From Cupriavidus laharis (GTDB lineage Bacteria; Pseudomonadota; Gammaproteobacteria; Burkholderiales; Burkholderiaceae): 64,000 bases of DNA. The position numbers were made by a program, and so were the translations under genes. Positions 18,606 to 27,634 of this stretch are shown piece by piece. The stretch's first letter is position 1. Every line of letters begins with the position of its first letter. The stretch lies in the NCBI RefSeq assembly GCF_914271435.1, contig NZ_CAJZAI010000003.1, forward strand, positions 434,001 to 498,000, in the 5' to 3' direction. The notes beneath the pieces are model-generated. The model searched no databases. It saw only the letters and a list, made by a program, of their open reading frames with translations, and was not told the DNA's origin.

Positions 18606-19466
18606 TCAGTCGACGATGCGCATCGACAGGTCGATCGCGCGCACGTCCTTGGTCAGCTTGCCGCTGGAAATCCGGTCCACGCCGGTGGCGGCGATGGCCG
18701 GCAGCGATTCGAGGTCGACGCCACCCGAGACCTCCAGCAGCGCCCGCCCGGCGTTCAGCGCGCAGGCCCGCCGCATATCGTCGAGGGTGAAGTCGTCCAG
18801 CAGGATGCTGGTAGCCCCGGCGGCCAGTGCCGCCGCCAGTTCCTTCAGGTCTTCCACTTCGATCTGCACCGGCACATCGGCGCCGAGGCGCGCGGCGCGT
18901 TCGAGCGCCTCACGCACGCCGCCGGCCGCGGCGATATGGTTCTCCTTGATCAGGATGCCGTCCCACAGTCCCAGCCGATGGTTGACGCCGCCGCCCACGC
19001 GGACCGCGTACTTCTGCGCCAGGCGCAGCCCGGGCAGCGTCTTGCGGGTGTCGAGCATGGCGCAGCCATTCGGATTGGGCGACACCCCGGCGATCCGCTC
19101 GACGTAGCGGCGCGTCACGGTGGCGACGCCGGACAGCGTCTGCAGGAAATTCAGCGCCGGGCGCTCGGCCGACAGCAGCGCCCGCGCGTCTCCGGTGATA
19201 CGGCAGACCTCTGCGCCGGCCAGCACGGTCTCGCCCTCGGCAATCCGCCATGCAATCGACGCGTCCGGATCGAGCCGCGTCATGCATGCGTCGAACCACG
19301 GCTGGCCAGCAATCACCGCGTCTTCCTTCGCCACCACGCGCGCCTGCACGCGCTTGGCCGCAGGCACGAGCTGCGCCGTCCAGTCGGCGCGGCCGATGTC
19401 CTCGCGCAGCGCGTCGTCGACGTTGCGTCGCAGCGCCTGCTCGAGGGTTTCGTTGTACTCGAACAT
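18606..19466 (-). CDS. nadC: Quinolinate phosphoribosyltransferase paralog in phthalate operon
   Basis: A 286-residue NadC-family enzyme (quinolinate + PRPP to nicotinate mononucleotide + CO2). The active-site signature TRKTLPGLR (about residues 138-146), the GGGVNHR segment, KENH and the C-terminal EVSGGV and TGVDRISSGKLT segments are all present, so it looks functional. No nadA or nadB is near; it is embedded between the decarboxylase and reductase genes. Phthalate is a structural analogue and known inhibitor of quinolinate phosphoribosyltransferase, so a tolerant second copy protecting NAD synthesis is a plausible role. An AGGAG precedes the ATG at 19466. Confidence 0.85.
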   Translation of the reverse strand: MFEYNETLEQALRRNVDDALREDIGRADWTAQLVPAAKRVQARVVAKEDAVIAGQPWFDACMTRLDPDASIAWRIAEGETVLAGAEVCRITGDARALLSAERPALNFLQTLSGVATVTRRYVERIAGVSPNPNGCAMLDTRKTLPGLRLAQKYAVRVGGGVNHRLGLWDGILIKENHIAAAGGVREALERAARLGADVPVQIEVEDLKELAAALAAGATSILLDDFTLDDMRRACALNAGRALLEVSGGVDLESLPAIAATGVDRISSGKLTKDVRAIDLSMRIVD

Positions 19467-19509
19467 CTTTGCTCCTGGAGGTCGCGGGCAGGGGGCGCCC
19501 GCGCGTTCG

Positions 19510-20499
19510 TCAGATGCTGTAGGACTCGTAGGTGGAGGGATGGAACATCTCCTCCACCGGCACCAGGCGGTCGGACAGGCCCTGGCCATGGTGATGGCGG
19601 GAGAACGTCTCCAGCGTGCGCAGATTTGCCTGCACGCCGTACGACCAGTAGTCCTCGCCCAGCGTCTCGCGCGCGGCCTTCAGCATTTCCTCGACGAACG
19701 GCATCGTCACCTTGGTCGCGGACGTATCGGACAACTGCGCCAGCGCGTGGGCCTTGGACTGGCTGAACGCCTTGAAGACGGCGCCCGGCAGCCACGGCTG
19801 CGCCTCGGCGAGGGTCTTGCGGATGCCCACCACATGCATGATGGGAAACACGCCGGTGCGCCGGAAGTAGTCTTTCGCCTCGGCGGTCGGATCGTCGAAG
19901 AGCCAGCCTACGTTCTCGTTGCGCAGCGCCGCCGCGCCCGGGGGCCGCGGCGCGATGAAGCCGTCGATCTCGCCGCTGTCCAGCAGGTCGGAGATGGTGC
20001 GGCCTTCGGGTGCGGCTTCCACGCGGACATCGGCGGGAAGCTGCAGCTTCACCTTTTCCGGACGTCCCGGCGTATCGATGCCGCCGCGTACCCAGGTCAC
20101 ATCGGACGGGTGGATGCCAAAGTCGTCCTGCAGGATCGCGCGCGCCCACACGATCGCGGTGAGCTGGTACTCGGGAATGCCGATGCGGCAGCCTTTCAGG
20201 TCCTGGGGACGTCCGATACGGTCCTTGCGCACGTAGATGGAGGTGTGGCGGAACGCCCGCGAGAGGAACACGGGCACCGCGATGTACGGACAATCGCCGC
20301 GCGCGTGCCTGACCAGGTAGCTGGAGAAAGACAGCTCGCTGATATCGAAGTCCTGGCTGCGCATGGCGCGGAAGAACATTTCCTCCGGATTGAGCGTCAT
20401 GTAGACGGGATCGACGCCGTCGATCTGGACGCGGCCATCGAGCAGCGCGCGGGTACGGTCATAGTCGCCCATGGCGACGGAGAGGCGGAGTTTGGTCAT
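19510..20499 (-). CDS. ophC: 4,5-dihydroxyphthalate decarboxylase
   Basis: A 329-residue cytoplasmic protein with a periplasmic-binding-protein-like fold but no signal peptide, as in Pht5/OphC decarboxylases. Typical segments are TRALLDGRVQIDG near residue 17, EMFFRAMRSQDFDISELSFS and GCRIGIPEYQLTAIVWARAI. It should release CO2 from 4,5-dihydroxyphthalate to give protocatechuate. It sits 78 bases after the oxygenase gene and 43 bases before nadC. No protocatechuate ring-cleavage genes are in the window, so the lower pathway must be encoded elsewhere. Confidence 0.88.
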   Translation of the reverse strand: MTKLRLSVAMGDYDRTRALLDGRVQIDGVDPVYMTLNPEEMFFRAMRSQDFDISELSFSSYLVRHARGDCPYIAVPVFLSRAFRHTSIYVRKDRIGRPQDLKGCRIGIPEYQLTAIVWARAILQDDFGIHPSDVTWVRGGIDTPGRPEKVKLQLPADVRVEAAPEGRTISDLLDSGEIDGFIAPRPPGAAALRNENVGWLFDDPTAEAKDYFRRTGVFPIMHVVGIRKTLAEAQPWLPGAVFKAFSQSKAHALAQLSDTSATKVTMPFVEEMLKAARETLGEDYWSYGVQANLRTLETFSRHHHGQGLSDRLVPVEEMFHPSTYESYSI

Positions 20500-20577
20500 C
20501 GGTGACGGAGTGGGGGGCTCGGGGGAATGCGGGTGGCGGTCAGCGGGTGATGTGGGCGATGGGGGGGAATGTGCGCC

Positions 20578-21897
20578 TCACGCCGTGACGGAGTACGACG
20601 GCTCCAGCTCGGGCTGGTCCTGCCCGCCGGCCCAGACGTATTGCACGTTGAACGTACGCCAGTCATCGGTCTTCGGCACCACCGCCTGGAACGCGCAGAC
20701 GTTGTCCGGGATCGCGTTGGCGCCCGTGCCGATCGCTTCGCCGCCTTGCTGGAACGCCCGGACGGCATCCAGCATCTGCTTGCGGAACTCGACGATGGCG
20801 AGATCGCTCGCGCCCAGCCGGTCGTGGCTGCGGTCGGCGATCGGGCCCATCGTCAGCCACATCGCGACGTCCTGGTTGGGGAAGCCGGCAATCCCGGTGA
20901 AGTTGCCCGTCTTCATCGCCTGGCGGTCCTGCCAGAAGCGGTTGTCGATGTTGCGCAGCGGGCGGTAGTAGGCGTCCAGGTCCACGCCGACGGTCTGGCG
21001 CAGGAACTTGCGCCACGTCTCCGTTTCGGGCGTTTGCGCCGGATGGCCCCAGGCGATGAAGTAGAACGCCGTGTTGGTGTCGTCCATCGGCACGTTGATG
21101 TTGGCGACGTTGTAGAGGTTGTTCGGCGGGATCAGCGCGGTCGCCGGCGCAACGAAAACCGTGGAGCGCACGTAGTCATGCGTCTGCGCCTGCTGGATCG
21201 GCCTGCGGATCGCGGCGTAGCGGAAGCCGTAGCCGCCGCGCTGCACTTGCAGCCGCGGCGCCTTGTCGGTCGAAGGGCGCAGCCACAGGCTGTCGGTTGC
21301 CTTGGCGCCGTCCACGCGCGCCGGCACCATGTCCGAACTGTGCAGGCTCGAGCTGTGCGCGGAATCGATCGCGCCCTCCAGCACCTGGGCCCAGTTGCAG
21401 GGCAGCAGCACCTTGGCGATGCTGACGCGGGCGTCCTCGGTCGGCGCCCAGCGTGGCGGCACGAATTCCGGCACCGCGTCCGCCGGTCCCATGTACGCCC
21501 ACACCATGCCGCCCCATTCCTTGACCGGATAGGCCTTGTGCTTGACTTTCTCCGCCATGCCGCTGGATGCGGGCTCGGAGACCATCTCCAGCACGTTGCC
21601 CTCCACATCCATCTTCCAGCCGTGATAAAGGCAGCGCAGGCCGCCTTCCTCGTTGCGGCCGAAGACCAGCGATGCCCTGCGGTGCGGGCAGTACTCGTCC
21701 ATCACGCCGACGCGGCCGTCGCTGTCGCGGAACACGACCAGGTCTTCGCCGAACACGCGCGCCTTCACCGGCGTGCCATCGGGCTCGGTCACCTCCTCGA
21801 GCAGGCAAACCGGCGTCCAGTGCCGGCGCATCAGTTGCCCCATCGGGGCATCGCCTTCCACACGGCACAACAGATCGTTTTCTTCCTTCGTCATCAT
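20578..21897 (-). CDS. ophA2: Phthalate 4,5-dioxygenase oxygenase subunit (Rieske)
   Basis: A 439-residue Rieske non-haem iron oxygenase of the phthalate dioxygenase (alpha-only) class. The Rieske ligands are CPHR and CLYHGWK (about residues 60-83). The mononuclear iron site is the DSAHSSSLH segment near residue 180, with a distal Asp expected in the C-terminal part. It adds O2 to phthalate with electrons from the reductase encoded downstream. I chose the first of two adjacent ATGs (21897); AGGAG is 8 bases upstream. As first gene of the operon it is preceded by a promoter region with two palindromic operators. Confidence 0.9.
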   Translation of the reverse strand: MMTKEENDLLCRVEGDAPMGQLMRRHWTPVCLLEEVTEPDGTPVKARVFGEDLVVFRDSDGRVGVMDEYCPHRRASLVFGRNEEGGLRCLYHGWKMDVEGNVLEMVSEPASSGMAEKVKHKAYPVKEWGGMVWAYMGPADAVPEFVPPRWAPTEDARVSIAKVLLPCNWAQVLEGAIDSAHSSSLHSSDMVPARVDGAKATDSLWLRPSTDKAPRLQVQRGGYGFRYAAIRRPIQQAQTHDYVRSTVFVAPATALIPPNNLYNVANINVPMDDTNTAFYFIAWGHPAQTPETETWRKFLRQTVGVDLDAYYRPLRNIDNRFWQDRQAMKTGNFTGIAGFPNQDVAMWLTMGPIADRSHDRLGASDLAIVEFRKQMLDAVRAFQQGGEAIGTGANAIPDNVCAFQAVVPKTDDWRTFNVQYVWAGGQDQPELEPSYSVTA

Positions 21898-22264
21898 TTG
21901 GGGGGCTCCTGGCCATCGCATCCCGGGCGCTGGCCGGTCTGGCGTTCTGGCTTTGCTTGAAAATACTTAGTTACCTAAGAATAATCGGCGAGCACATCGA
22001 CAGCAAGGCGAGATTGGGGAACCAAGGGAAAATACTTAGGTAACTAATAAAAAAGGGGGTGCGCCATCACAGCCACGTGCGCGCGGCCGGACGGGAAGCA
22101 AGGCATCGGCTTGCCAGATGCCCGGCGGAAGGGCGAGGAAGCGCCGGCGGCGAAGCGGGTCGCAGTCGGGAAGATTGAGAGGGGGAGGGGGGACGGGGAG
22201 CGGCTGGAGATGTGTTGGAGGAACAGGACTGCCAGCCGCAGCCCCTATGCGGACGCGTAGTCGC
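21898..22264. promoter_or_regulatory. Phthalate operon promoter region with two operator palindromes
   Basis: Two related 14-mers occur in opposite orientation 69 bases apart: CTTAGTTACCTAAG (21966-21979) and CTTAGGTAACTAAT (22035-22048). They sit in the only AT-rich part of this gap, 70 and 140 bases upstream of the oxygenase ATG. A third related site lies before the hemerythrin-marR pair, so the encoded MarR protein is the likely binder. The rest of the gap (22050-22264) shows no gene. Confidence 0.65.
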
Positions 22265-22777
22265 TTACGCCTGCTCGATACCTTGCTGGTCGCGAGTCAG
22301 GTTGTCGATCATCACCAGCAGCGCGCGGCGCGTGGTGGCGACATCCTCCGCGGCGAGATGCTGGACCGCCACCGCATTGACCTCTTCGGCCAACGGCACC
22401 AGCGTCTTGCGCAGCCGCTTGCCCAATGGCGTGAGGAACACATAGATGTTCTTGCGATTGGTCGGCCGGCGCTCCAGCGTGACATAGCCGAGCGCCTCCA
22501 TGGCTTGCAAGGCTGCGAATGTGGTCGGCTCCATCACACCCGCTTCGATGCTGAGCTCACGCTTGGTGATGCCGTCGCGTTCCCAGAGAATGCGCAGGAA
22601 GGTCCAATGGCCAAGCTGCACGTCATGCTGGGAGAGCCGGTGCTGCAGTGCGCGCAGGAAGACCCGCGTCGCGTCTTTCACAAGGTGTGCAAGGCGATCA
22701 TTGGGCACGTCGTCGTGCCAGCGGCGAAGGACGCGCTGGGCAATCTCCTGTTCTCTGAGTTCAGAGGCTTTCGGCAT
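22265..22777 (-). CDS. MarR-family regulator, likely of phthalate genes
   Basis: A 170-residue winged-helix regulator. The DNA-binding part spans about residues 40-125: WTFLRILWERDGITKRELS, the recognition helix EPTTFAALQAMEALG, and a wing around RRPTNRKNIYVFLT. Helical dimerisation segments lie at both ends. It is encoded 51 bases after the hemerythrin gene on the same strand and between two sets of matching palindromes, which suggests autoregulation plus control of the phthalate operon by an aromatic ligand. The start is either 22777 (MPKASE) or 22798. Confidence 0.85.
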   Translation of the reverse strand: MPKASELREQEIAQRVLRRWHDDVPNDRLAHLVKDATRVFLRALQHRLSQHDVQLGHWTFLRILWERDGITKRELSIEAGVMEPTTFAALQAMEALGYVTLERRPTNRKNIYVFLTPLGKRLRKTLVPLAEEVNAVAVQHLAAEDVATTRRALLVMIDNLTRDQQGIEQA

Positions 22778-22828
22778 AAGGGCGGGAAGCAAGGGCAAAG
22801 GCGTATTCTGCCATGGCTTGCCTGTGCT

Positions 22829-23290
22829 TCACGCGGCCTCCGCGGCGGGACGGGCTGCCACGTTCCTGCGCAGGACGACCGGCTTGGCGCCGACCTGCTG
22901 CTTGCAGATCCAGTGCGCCAGCGCCGAATCCAGGTGCTGGACATGCGCGGGGAACCAGTGCTCCAGTTCCTCCGCCAGCCGGCGCACCACCGCGACCTCC
23001 CCGCGTACGAGCCTTGCCTGCACACCGGATATCGAGGCCAGCACGGCTGCATGTTCGCCAATGTGGCACTTGCGCGGCGGAAAGGCCGTTGCCTCCATCA
23101 GGCCGTCCTCGTGCAGGAAATGCGCGCGTGCCAACTGCAGCAGTTCTTCCAGCATCTCCGCCAGGCGGTCAACAGGCGCTTCGCGCAGCGACTGGATGAG
23201 TGCCGCAAACCGGCGATGTTCATCGTCAATCGCGGAATGACCGACCAGTAGCCCGTCGTGCCAGTACATTGGATTGTGCGCTGCCATCAT
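22829..23290 (-). CDS. Bacteriohemerythrin
   Basis: A 153-residue single-domain hemerythrin with a diiron O2-binding site. Ligand motifs in order are H in WHDGLLVGHSAIDDEH, HFLHEDGLME, HIGEH and HWFPAHVQHLD. There is no membrane segment. It may carry or sense O2 for the oxygenases encoded next to it; that link is inference from co-location and shared operators. GGAGAC before the double ATG at 23290 supports the start. Confidence 0.85.
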   Translation of the reverse strand: MMAAHNPMYWHDGLLVGHSAIDDEHRRFAALIQSLREAPVDRLAEMLEELLQLARAHFLHEDGLMEATAFPPRKCHIGEHAAVLASISGVQARLVRGEVAVVRRLAEELEHWFPAHVQHLDSALAHWICKQQVGAKPVVLRRNVAARPAAEAA

Positions 23291-23305
23291 GTCTCCATCC
23301 ATATT

Positions 23306-23319
23306 GTTAGGCACCTAAG
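23306..23319. promoter_or_regulatory. Operator-like palindrome before hemerythrin-marR
   Basis: GTTAGGCACCTAAG matches the TTAGN4CTAA pattern of the two sites before the dioxygenase gene. It sits 16 bases upstream of the hemerythrin start codon, where repressor binding would block transcription. Confidence 0.6.
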
Positions 23320-23434
23320 CATTATAGGGCGGGCAGGTTCCGTAGGCAACGATAACAAGCACAGCGAGAAGCGCACCTGACTGCGCATGTGTGCGACGAG
23401 TCAATCAAGTGGGAAGAATCGGCCTGGGGAGCAC

Positions 23435-23844
23435 TCAATCGCTGGCATACCCGGTTGATGCGCTGCGCTTGTGGGCCATCAATTGCATCAATCGCTGATC
23501 GCGCCACGCCTGGCGAGCGTCGCGTTGATGTGACGGCAGTTCCGCAAAGCGTTCCGCTTCCAGCTTGCTCCAGTTACCCAGTGAGGCAATGCGCTTGGTG
23601 GGCATGTACGTCCGCGAGAACCGGTCGTAGTCGAGATAGTCCAGCGCTACCAGGCTCTTGAGTAGTGCCGAGGCACTCGAGGGGGGGGATAACCAAAGCG
23701 CTCGGTGAAGTCCTTCAGCGCCATGGGGCCCTGAGCGATTTCAAACGCCTCGAAGATCTCGAAGACGCGCTTGGATGTCTTGATGGGGGTTTCGGGCATG
23801 GGGGCGATTGCGTCGAAGCCATCGGGTGGCACGGCGTCCGCCAT
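23435..23844 (-). pseudogene. Truncated and frameshifted IclR-family regulator
   Basis: From the ATG at 23844 the frame encodes an IclR-type N-terminus (KTSKRVFEIFEAFE, LKDFTERFGYPP). The expected continuation, SSASALLKSLVALDYLDYD and PTKRIASLGNWSK, is in another frame. The break falls at a run of eight C on the coding strand (23682-23689). The restored frame ends at a TGA at 23435 after about 130 codons in all, so the ligand-binding domain is missing. This is a remnant of a regulator that may once have controlled a neighbouring catabolic cluster. Confidence 0.7.
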
Positions 23845-23947
23845 TCGACTGGAGCCTTGGAAAAGAGGCTATTCCGGGTGGAGCGAGGATCGTACGTCGG
23901 GCTGTTCTCGTTGCAGACCCGAGGTGCGACCGCGGAGCTTTCTCGCT

Positions 23948-24967
23948 TTAGCTTTCCACCTTGCAATTTCCGCCACTTTTACCAACTGCAACACTGATGC
24001 GGGCATCCCCGGCAAGACCATTTTTCACCGCAACGATCTCTGCCAAAATTGACAGCGCAATCTCCGGCGGTGTCCGGCTACCGATATAGATTCCAGCAGG
24101 CCCATGCAGCCTTGCAAGCTCAACCTCTGACATCGCGAAATGTTCACGCAGGCGGGAAACGCGCTTCGCATTGTTAGCGCGCGACCCTAGCGCCCCGACA
24201 TAGAATGCTGGCGACCGCAGGGCGTCCATGATTGCCAGATCATCGAGCTTGGGATCGTGCGTCAGTGCAATGATGGCGGTATGCGCATCGGGCGCCGACT
24301 GGACCACGACATCATCCGGCATACCGCGCACGAGGCGGGCCCCCGGAACATCCCAGCCCAAGGCGTACTCCTCGCGCGGATCGCAGACAGTGACGTCGAA
24401 GCCCAGACCCACCGCGCTCTGGCAAAGATAGCGGGAAAGCTGACCCGCCCCGATGACGATCAGCCGGTACGCGGGACCCAGCACGGTCGACAATGTCTTG
24501 CCGTCGCACTGTACCCCCCGATGCACGCTGGCATCGAAGCAGTCTGCGCGACCGGTGGCCAGATCGAGCACCCGCATGGTCGGCCGCCGTGCGTCCAGGC
24601 GCGCCACAAGTTGGTCAAGCGCCTCTGGCGCTTGCAACAACTCGAATGCCAGTTCCAATGTACCGCCGCATGGAAGTCCGAAACGGTGCGCCTGGTCCGC
24701 GTCAACGCCGTAAGCCGTCAGGTGCGGCAACCCGCCGTTCGTCAGAGCTTCCACGCCAAGCCGATGCACCTGGTCGATCAGGTCGTCCTCAATACAGCCG
24801 CCCGACACCGACCCCGCGACCATGCCGTCATCGCGGATGGCCATCATCGCGCCCGGAGGACGTGGCGATGAGCCCCACGTACGCACCACCGTCACCAGCA
24901 CGAGTTTCCGGGACTCGCGCAACCAGCGCCACGCGGCGCGCAGGACATCAAGATCTACAGGCTCCAA
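23948..24967 (-). CDS. xdhC: XdhC-family molybdenum cofactor maturation protein
   Basis: A 339-residue XdhC/CoxF protein: an N-terminal XdhC/CoxI domain (WGSSPRPPGAMMAI, SVSGGCIEDDLI) and a C-terminal Rossmann domain (GAGQLSRYLCQSAVGLG, THDPKLDD, YVGALGSRANNAKR). Such proteins bind and sulfurate molybdopterin for insertion into xanthine-dehydrogenase-type enzymes, so it fits the molybdenum hydroxylase encoded 3.4 kb upstream. The start is a TTG at 24967, supported by AGGAG 7 bases upstream. It is the last gene of the cluster, 39 bases after lysR. Confidence 0.88.
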   Translation of the reverse strand: MEPVDLDVLRAAWRWLRESRKLVLVTVVRTWGSSPRPPGAMMAIRDDGMVAGSVSGGCIEDDLIDQVHRLGVEALTNGGLPHLTAYGVDADQAHRFGLPCGGTLELAFELLQAPEALDQLVARLDARRPTMRVLDLATGRADCFDASVHRGVQCDGKTLSTVLGPAYRLIVIGAGQLSRYLCQSAVGLGFDVTVCDPREEYALGWDVPGARLVRGMPDDVVVQSAPDAHTAIIALTHDPKLDDLAIMDALRSPAFYVGALGSRANNAKRVSRLREHFAMSEVELARLHGPAGIYIGSRTPPEIALSILAEIVAVKNGLAGDARISVAVGKSGGNCKVES

Positions 24968-25006
24968 GAGTTTGCTCCTTCCGGCGCGCGGCGCATCGCT
25001 CCGGCT

Positions 25007-25912
25007 TTAAGGCTGGCGCTGTGCCGCTTGCACAAATATCTTTGTAAATTCGTCCAGTACCGCGAGCGACTCCCGCCCGCCGCGCGTGATGCGGTAGAAC
25101 GAGAATTCGACTTCGGGCACGATCGGCAGCACGCGCACGCGGAAGTGGCGGCAAAGCTGCTCGCAGAACGATGGGACGATGGCAATGCCCATGCCGCCGT
25201 CAGCCATGGCGATGGCGGTCTGCATGTGGCCCACGACCGCGCGGCGCTCCATCGTGATTTCCTCTTTGGAGAGCGTTACCTCCACCAGCCGTTGCAGCGG
25301 GCTGTCCTTCGGGAGCGCGATCAGCGGCAGTCCTTCGAGCGCCCGCCAGCTGAGGCTCGCCTGCGTGCTGGTGAGCGTGCCCGGCGGGTCGTCGGCCGAC
25401 ATTACGGCGACGAGTCGCGTTGGAAAGATTGGCACGCGGTCGATGCCGGACAGCTGCGAGAAGAACACGCCAAAGGCTGCGTCGAGGTCGCCGTCCTCCA
25501 CCATCTTGAGCAGCTCGCTCGGCGTGCTGTCAACAAGTTCGACGCGCGAGGCCGGGTAGAGGCGTGCGAACTGTGCAAGCACCTGCGGCATGAGGCCGGC
25601 GGCAATCATCGGCGTGCAGCCGAGGAACAGCGATGCTTGCTTCTGTCGACCCAGTTCGAGAAGCTCGATGGCGGCCTTCTCGAGCATCTGCACGGCGCTA
25701 TTCGCGGTCGGGTAAAAGCGATGGCCCGCCTCGGTGAGGATCACAGTGCGGGTGGTACGCTCGAACAAGCGGCAGTTGAGTTGCGATTCAAGTTCCCGGA
25801 TCGTCGCGCTGAGTGCTGCCTGGCTCAGGTGCATGGCTTGCGCGGTTTTCGTGAAACTCGAAGTATTTGCCACGCCGAGGAATACTTTGAGTTGCTTCAG
25901 GGACAAATTCAT
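25007..25912 (-). CDS. LysR-family transcriptional regulator
   Basis: A 301-residue regulator with an N-terminal winged helix (residues 1-60; AMHLSQAALSATIRELE) and a two-lobed effector domain (about 90-295). It is encoded inside the cluster, in the same direction as the catabolic genes, between UbiD (77 bases) and XdhC (39 bases). By context it is the likely activator of the pathway. An ATTAA-TTG-TTAAT palindrome before the first gene of the cluster is a candidate site. Confidence 0.9.
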   Translation of the reverse strand: MNLSLKQLKVFLGVANTSSFTKTAQAMHLSQAALSATIRELESQLNCRLFERTTRTVILTEAGHRFYPTANSAVQMLEKAAIELLELGRQKQASLFLGCTPMIAAGLMPQVLAQFARLYPASRVELVDSTPSELLKMVEDGDLDAAFGVFFSQLSGIDRVPIFPTRLVAVMSADDPPGTLTSTQASLSWRALEGLPLIALPKDSPLQRLVEVTLSKEEITMERRAVVGHMQTAIAMADGGMGIAIVPSFCEQLCRHFRVRVLPIVPEVEFSFYRITRGGRESLAVLDEFTKIFVQAAQRQP

Positions 25913-25989
25913 TCGTTACCATCCTTCGTGAGCCGTGCCATTGGCCCGGCTCACAATTTTATCCGCTTGCCCCCTCGCCAGATCGCCGG

Positions 25990-27555
25990 TCAGTCGAACC
26001 GATAGCGTCCTTCGTCGTCGCGCAGCAAGGTGCGCGTGCGCGCAATGTCCTCGAGCCAGCGCACGATCTCGCGGCCGTCGCGTGTTCCTGTCGCGGCCAT
26101 CAGATCGACGAAATGCTTGGGCCCGTCGGCCAGCGCCGCCTCGAGAGAATCGAAGCGGGCACCGGCGTAGGCGGGTGGTGTCGGCACGCGGTGTTCGAGC
26201 GAGCGTACCTCGCCGGGCCGCAGCAGCGGCAGGGTGAGGTCGAAGCCCGCCTTGGCCGTCTGGTGAGCGCCATGCAACGACGGGTCGAGCGGCATCGCGC
26301 GCATGCCACCCTGGACCATGAGGTCGCGGTCGGCCTGGAAGCGGGTGGCCAGCGCCCAGTCCATCTGCTCCTCGGAAAACACGTCGATGTCGGTATCCAC
26401 CACGAACACGTGCTTGACGTTGGCAAGCGAAGCGAACACCGCTGCGATGGCGTTGCGCGCCTCGCCCGGCACGCGCTGCTGCATGGCGATCCGCACGTTG
26501 AACATGCCGCCCGTTGCCGGGCTGGCGTAAACCGCCTTCACTTCGCGCACGGCTGTCTCGAGCGCGCGCCAGACTGTCACCTCGGTGCGCAGCGCCGCCA
26601 GTTGCGCGGTATCGGTGCGCGACATGGTTTTGCCGCCGATCGTGCAGGTCTGGAACACGGCGTCGCGGCGGTGCGTGATCGCGGTGAGATGGAACACGGG
26701 GTTGGTCTTGACGCCGCCGTAATAGCCGAGGAACTCGCCATACGGGCCTTCGGGCTCGGCATGGCCGCGCTCGTCGAGATAGCCCTCGAGAATGAACTCG
26801 GCATCCGCCGGCACCAGCAGGTCGTTGGTCACACACTTGACCACGCCCATCGGCGCACCGCGCAGCGCAGCTACCAGTTCGAGTTCGTCGGCGGGAATGC
26901 GCATGGTCGCGCCGACGTGGTCGACCGGATGCGTGCCGACGGCGAATGCGATCGGCAGCCGCTCGCCGCGCTTCGAGTGCGCGATGCTGATAGCGCGCAG
27001 GTCGGAAGGCGCCACCAGATCGACGCCCGCAGTGCGGCGGCCGCGCAGCATCAGGCGGCGGATGCCGACGTTGGTCCAGCCCGTCTGCGGGTCGACCGCG
27101 AAGTCGATCGACGCGGAGATATACGGGGCGCCGTCCAGGTGGTGCTGCAGGTGCACCGGCAGCGCGGTGAAATCGCAGTCGTCGCCGGTCAGGACGACCT
27201 GCTGCACGGGCGCCTCGTCTCGCGTCACCTCGACGAGCTGGCCTTTGACGCGCAGGCGCTCGCGCACGACGTCAAGCAGTTGGGCGGGCGTGGTGTCGAA
27301 GGCGCGGGCGAGCCGCGTGCGGCTCGCTGCCACGCTGCCGGCCAGCGAAATGTCGCCGCTGCCCGGCCGCATGAACCAGACCGCGCGCGGATTGCCTTCC
27401 ATCATGGCGGCAACGTCGGCGAGATCGACCGGCGCTTCGTGGCGTTCCACTTCGCTGTCGTCAAGCGCTTCGAGGAAACGGCGCAGGCGGAAGCGTTCGA
27501 GGTCGGGCAGCGGTGCGCCCTGCGCGGTGGATGAAATCTTGGTAGTGGGTCTCAA
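25990..27555 (-). CDS. UbiD-family prenyl-FMN-dependent decarboxylase
   Basis: About 521 residues of the UbiD family, which reversibly decarboxylates aromatic, heteroaromatic or alpha,beta-unsaturated acids using prenylated FMN. The characteristic EPEGPYGEFLGYYG segment near residue 275 supplies the catalytic Glu cluster. SIDFAVDPQTGWTNVGIRRL and DTDIDVFSEEQMDWALATRF are also family-typical. A UbiX gene at the far end of the cluster should make its cofactor. Length is typical of Fdc1/gallate-type members; the substrate cannot be told. I chose TTG at 27555 because GGAGG lies 7 bases upstream; no ATG is well placed. Confidence 0.88.
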   Translation of the reverse strand: MRPTTKISSTAQGAPLPDLERFRLRRFLEALDDSEVERHEAPVDLADVAAMMEGNPRAVWFMRPGSGDISLAGSVAASRTRLARAFDTTPAQLLDVVRERLRVKGQLVEVTRDEAPVQQVVLTGDDCDFTALPVHLQHHLDGAPYISASIDFAVDPQTGWTNVGIRRLMLRGRRTAGVDLVAPSDLRAISIAHSKRGERLPIAFAVGTHPVDHVGATMRIPADELELVAALRGAPMGVVKCVTNDLLVPADAEFILEGYLDERGHAEPEGPYGEFLGYYGGVKTNPVFHLTAITHRRDAVFQTCTIGGKTMSRTDTAQLAALRTEVTVWRALETAVREVKAVYASPATGGMFNVRIAMQQRVPGEARNAIAAVFASLANVKHVFVVDTDIDVFSEEQMDWALATRFQADRDLMVQGGMRAMPLDPSLHGAHQTAKAGFDLTLPLLRPGEVRSLEHRVPTPPAYAGARFDSLEAALADGPKHFVDLMAATGTRDGREIVRWLEDIARTRTLLRDDEGRYRFD

Positions 27556-27634
27556 AGCCAAACCTCCAGGCACGAAGCATCGTGCCACTGTGGTGCGTGT
27601 GCGGGCCACCGGCTCACGGGGCTCGCTGATATGT

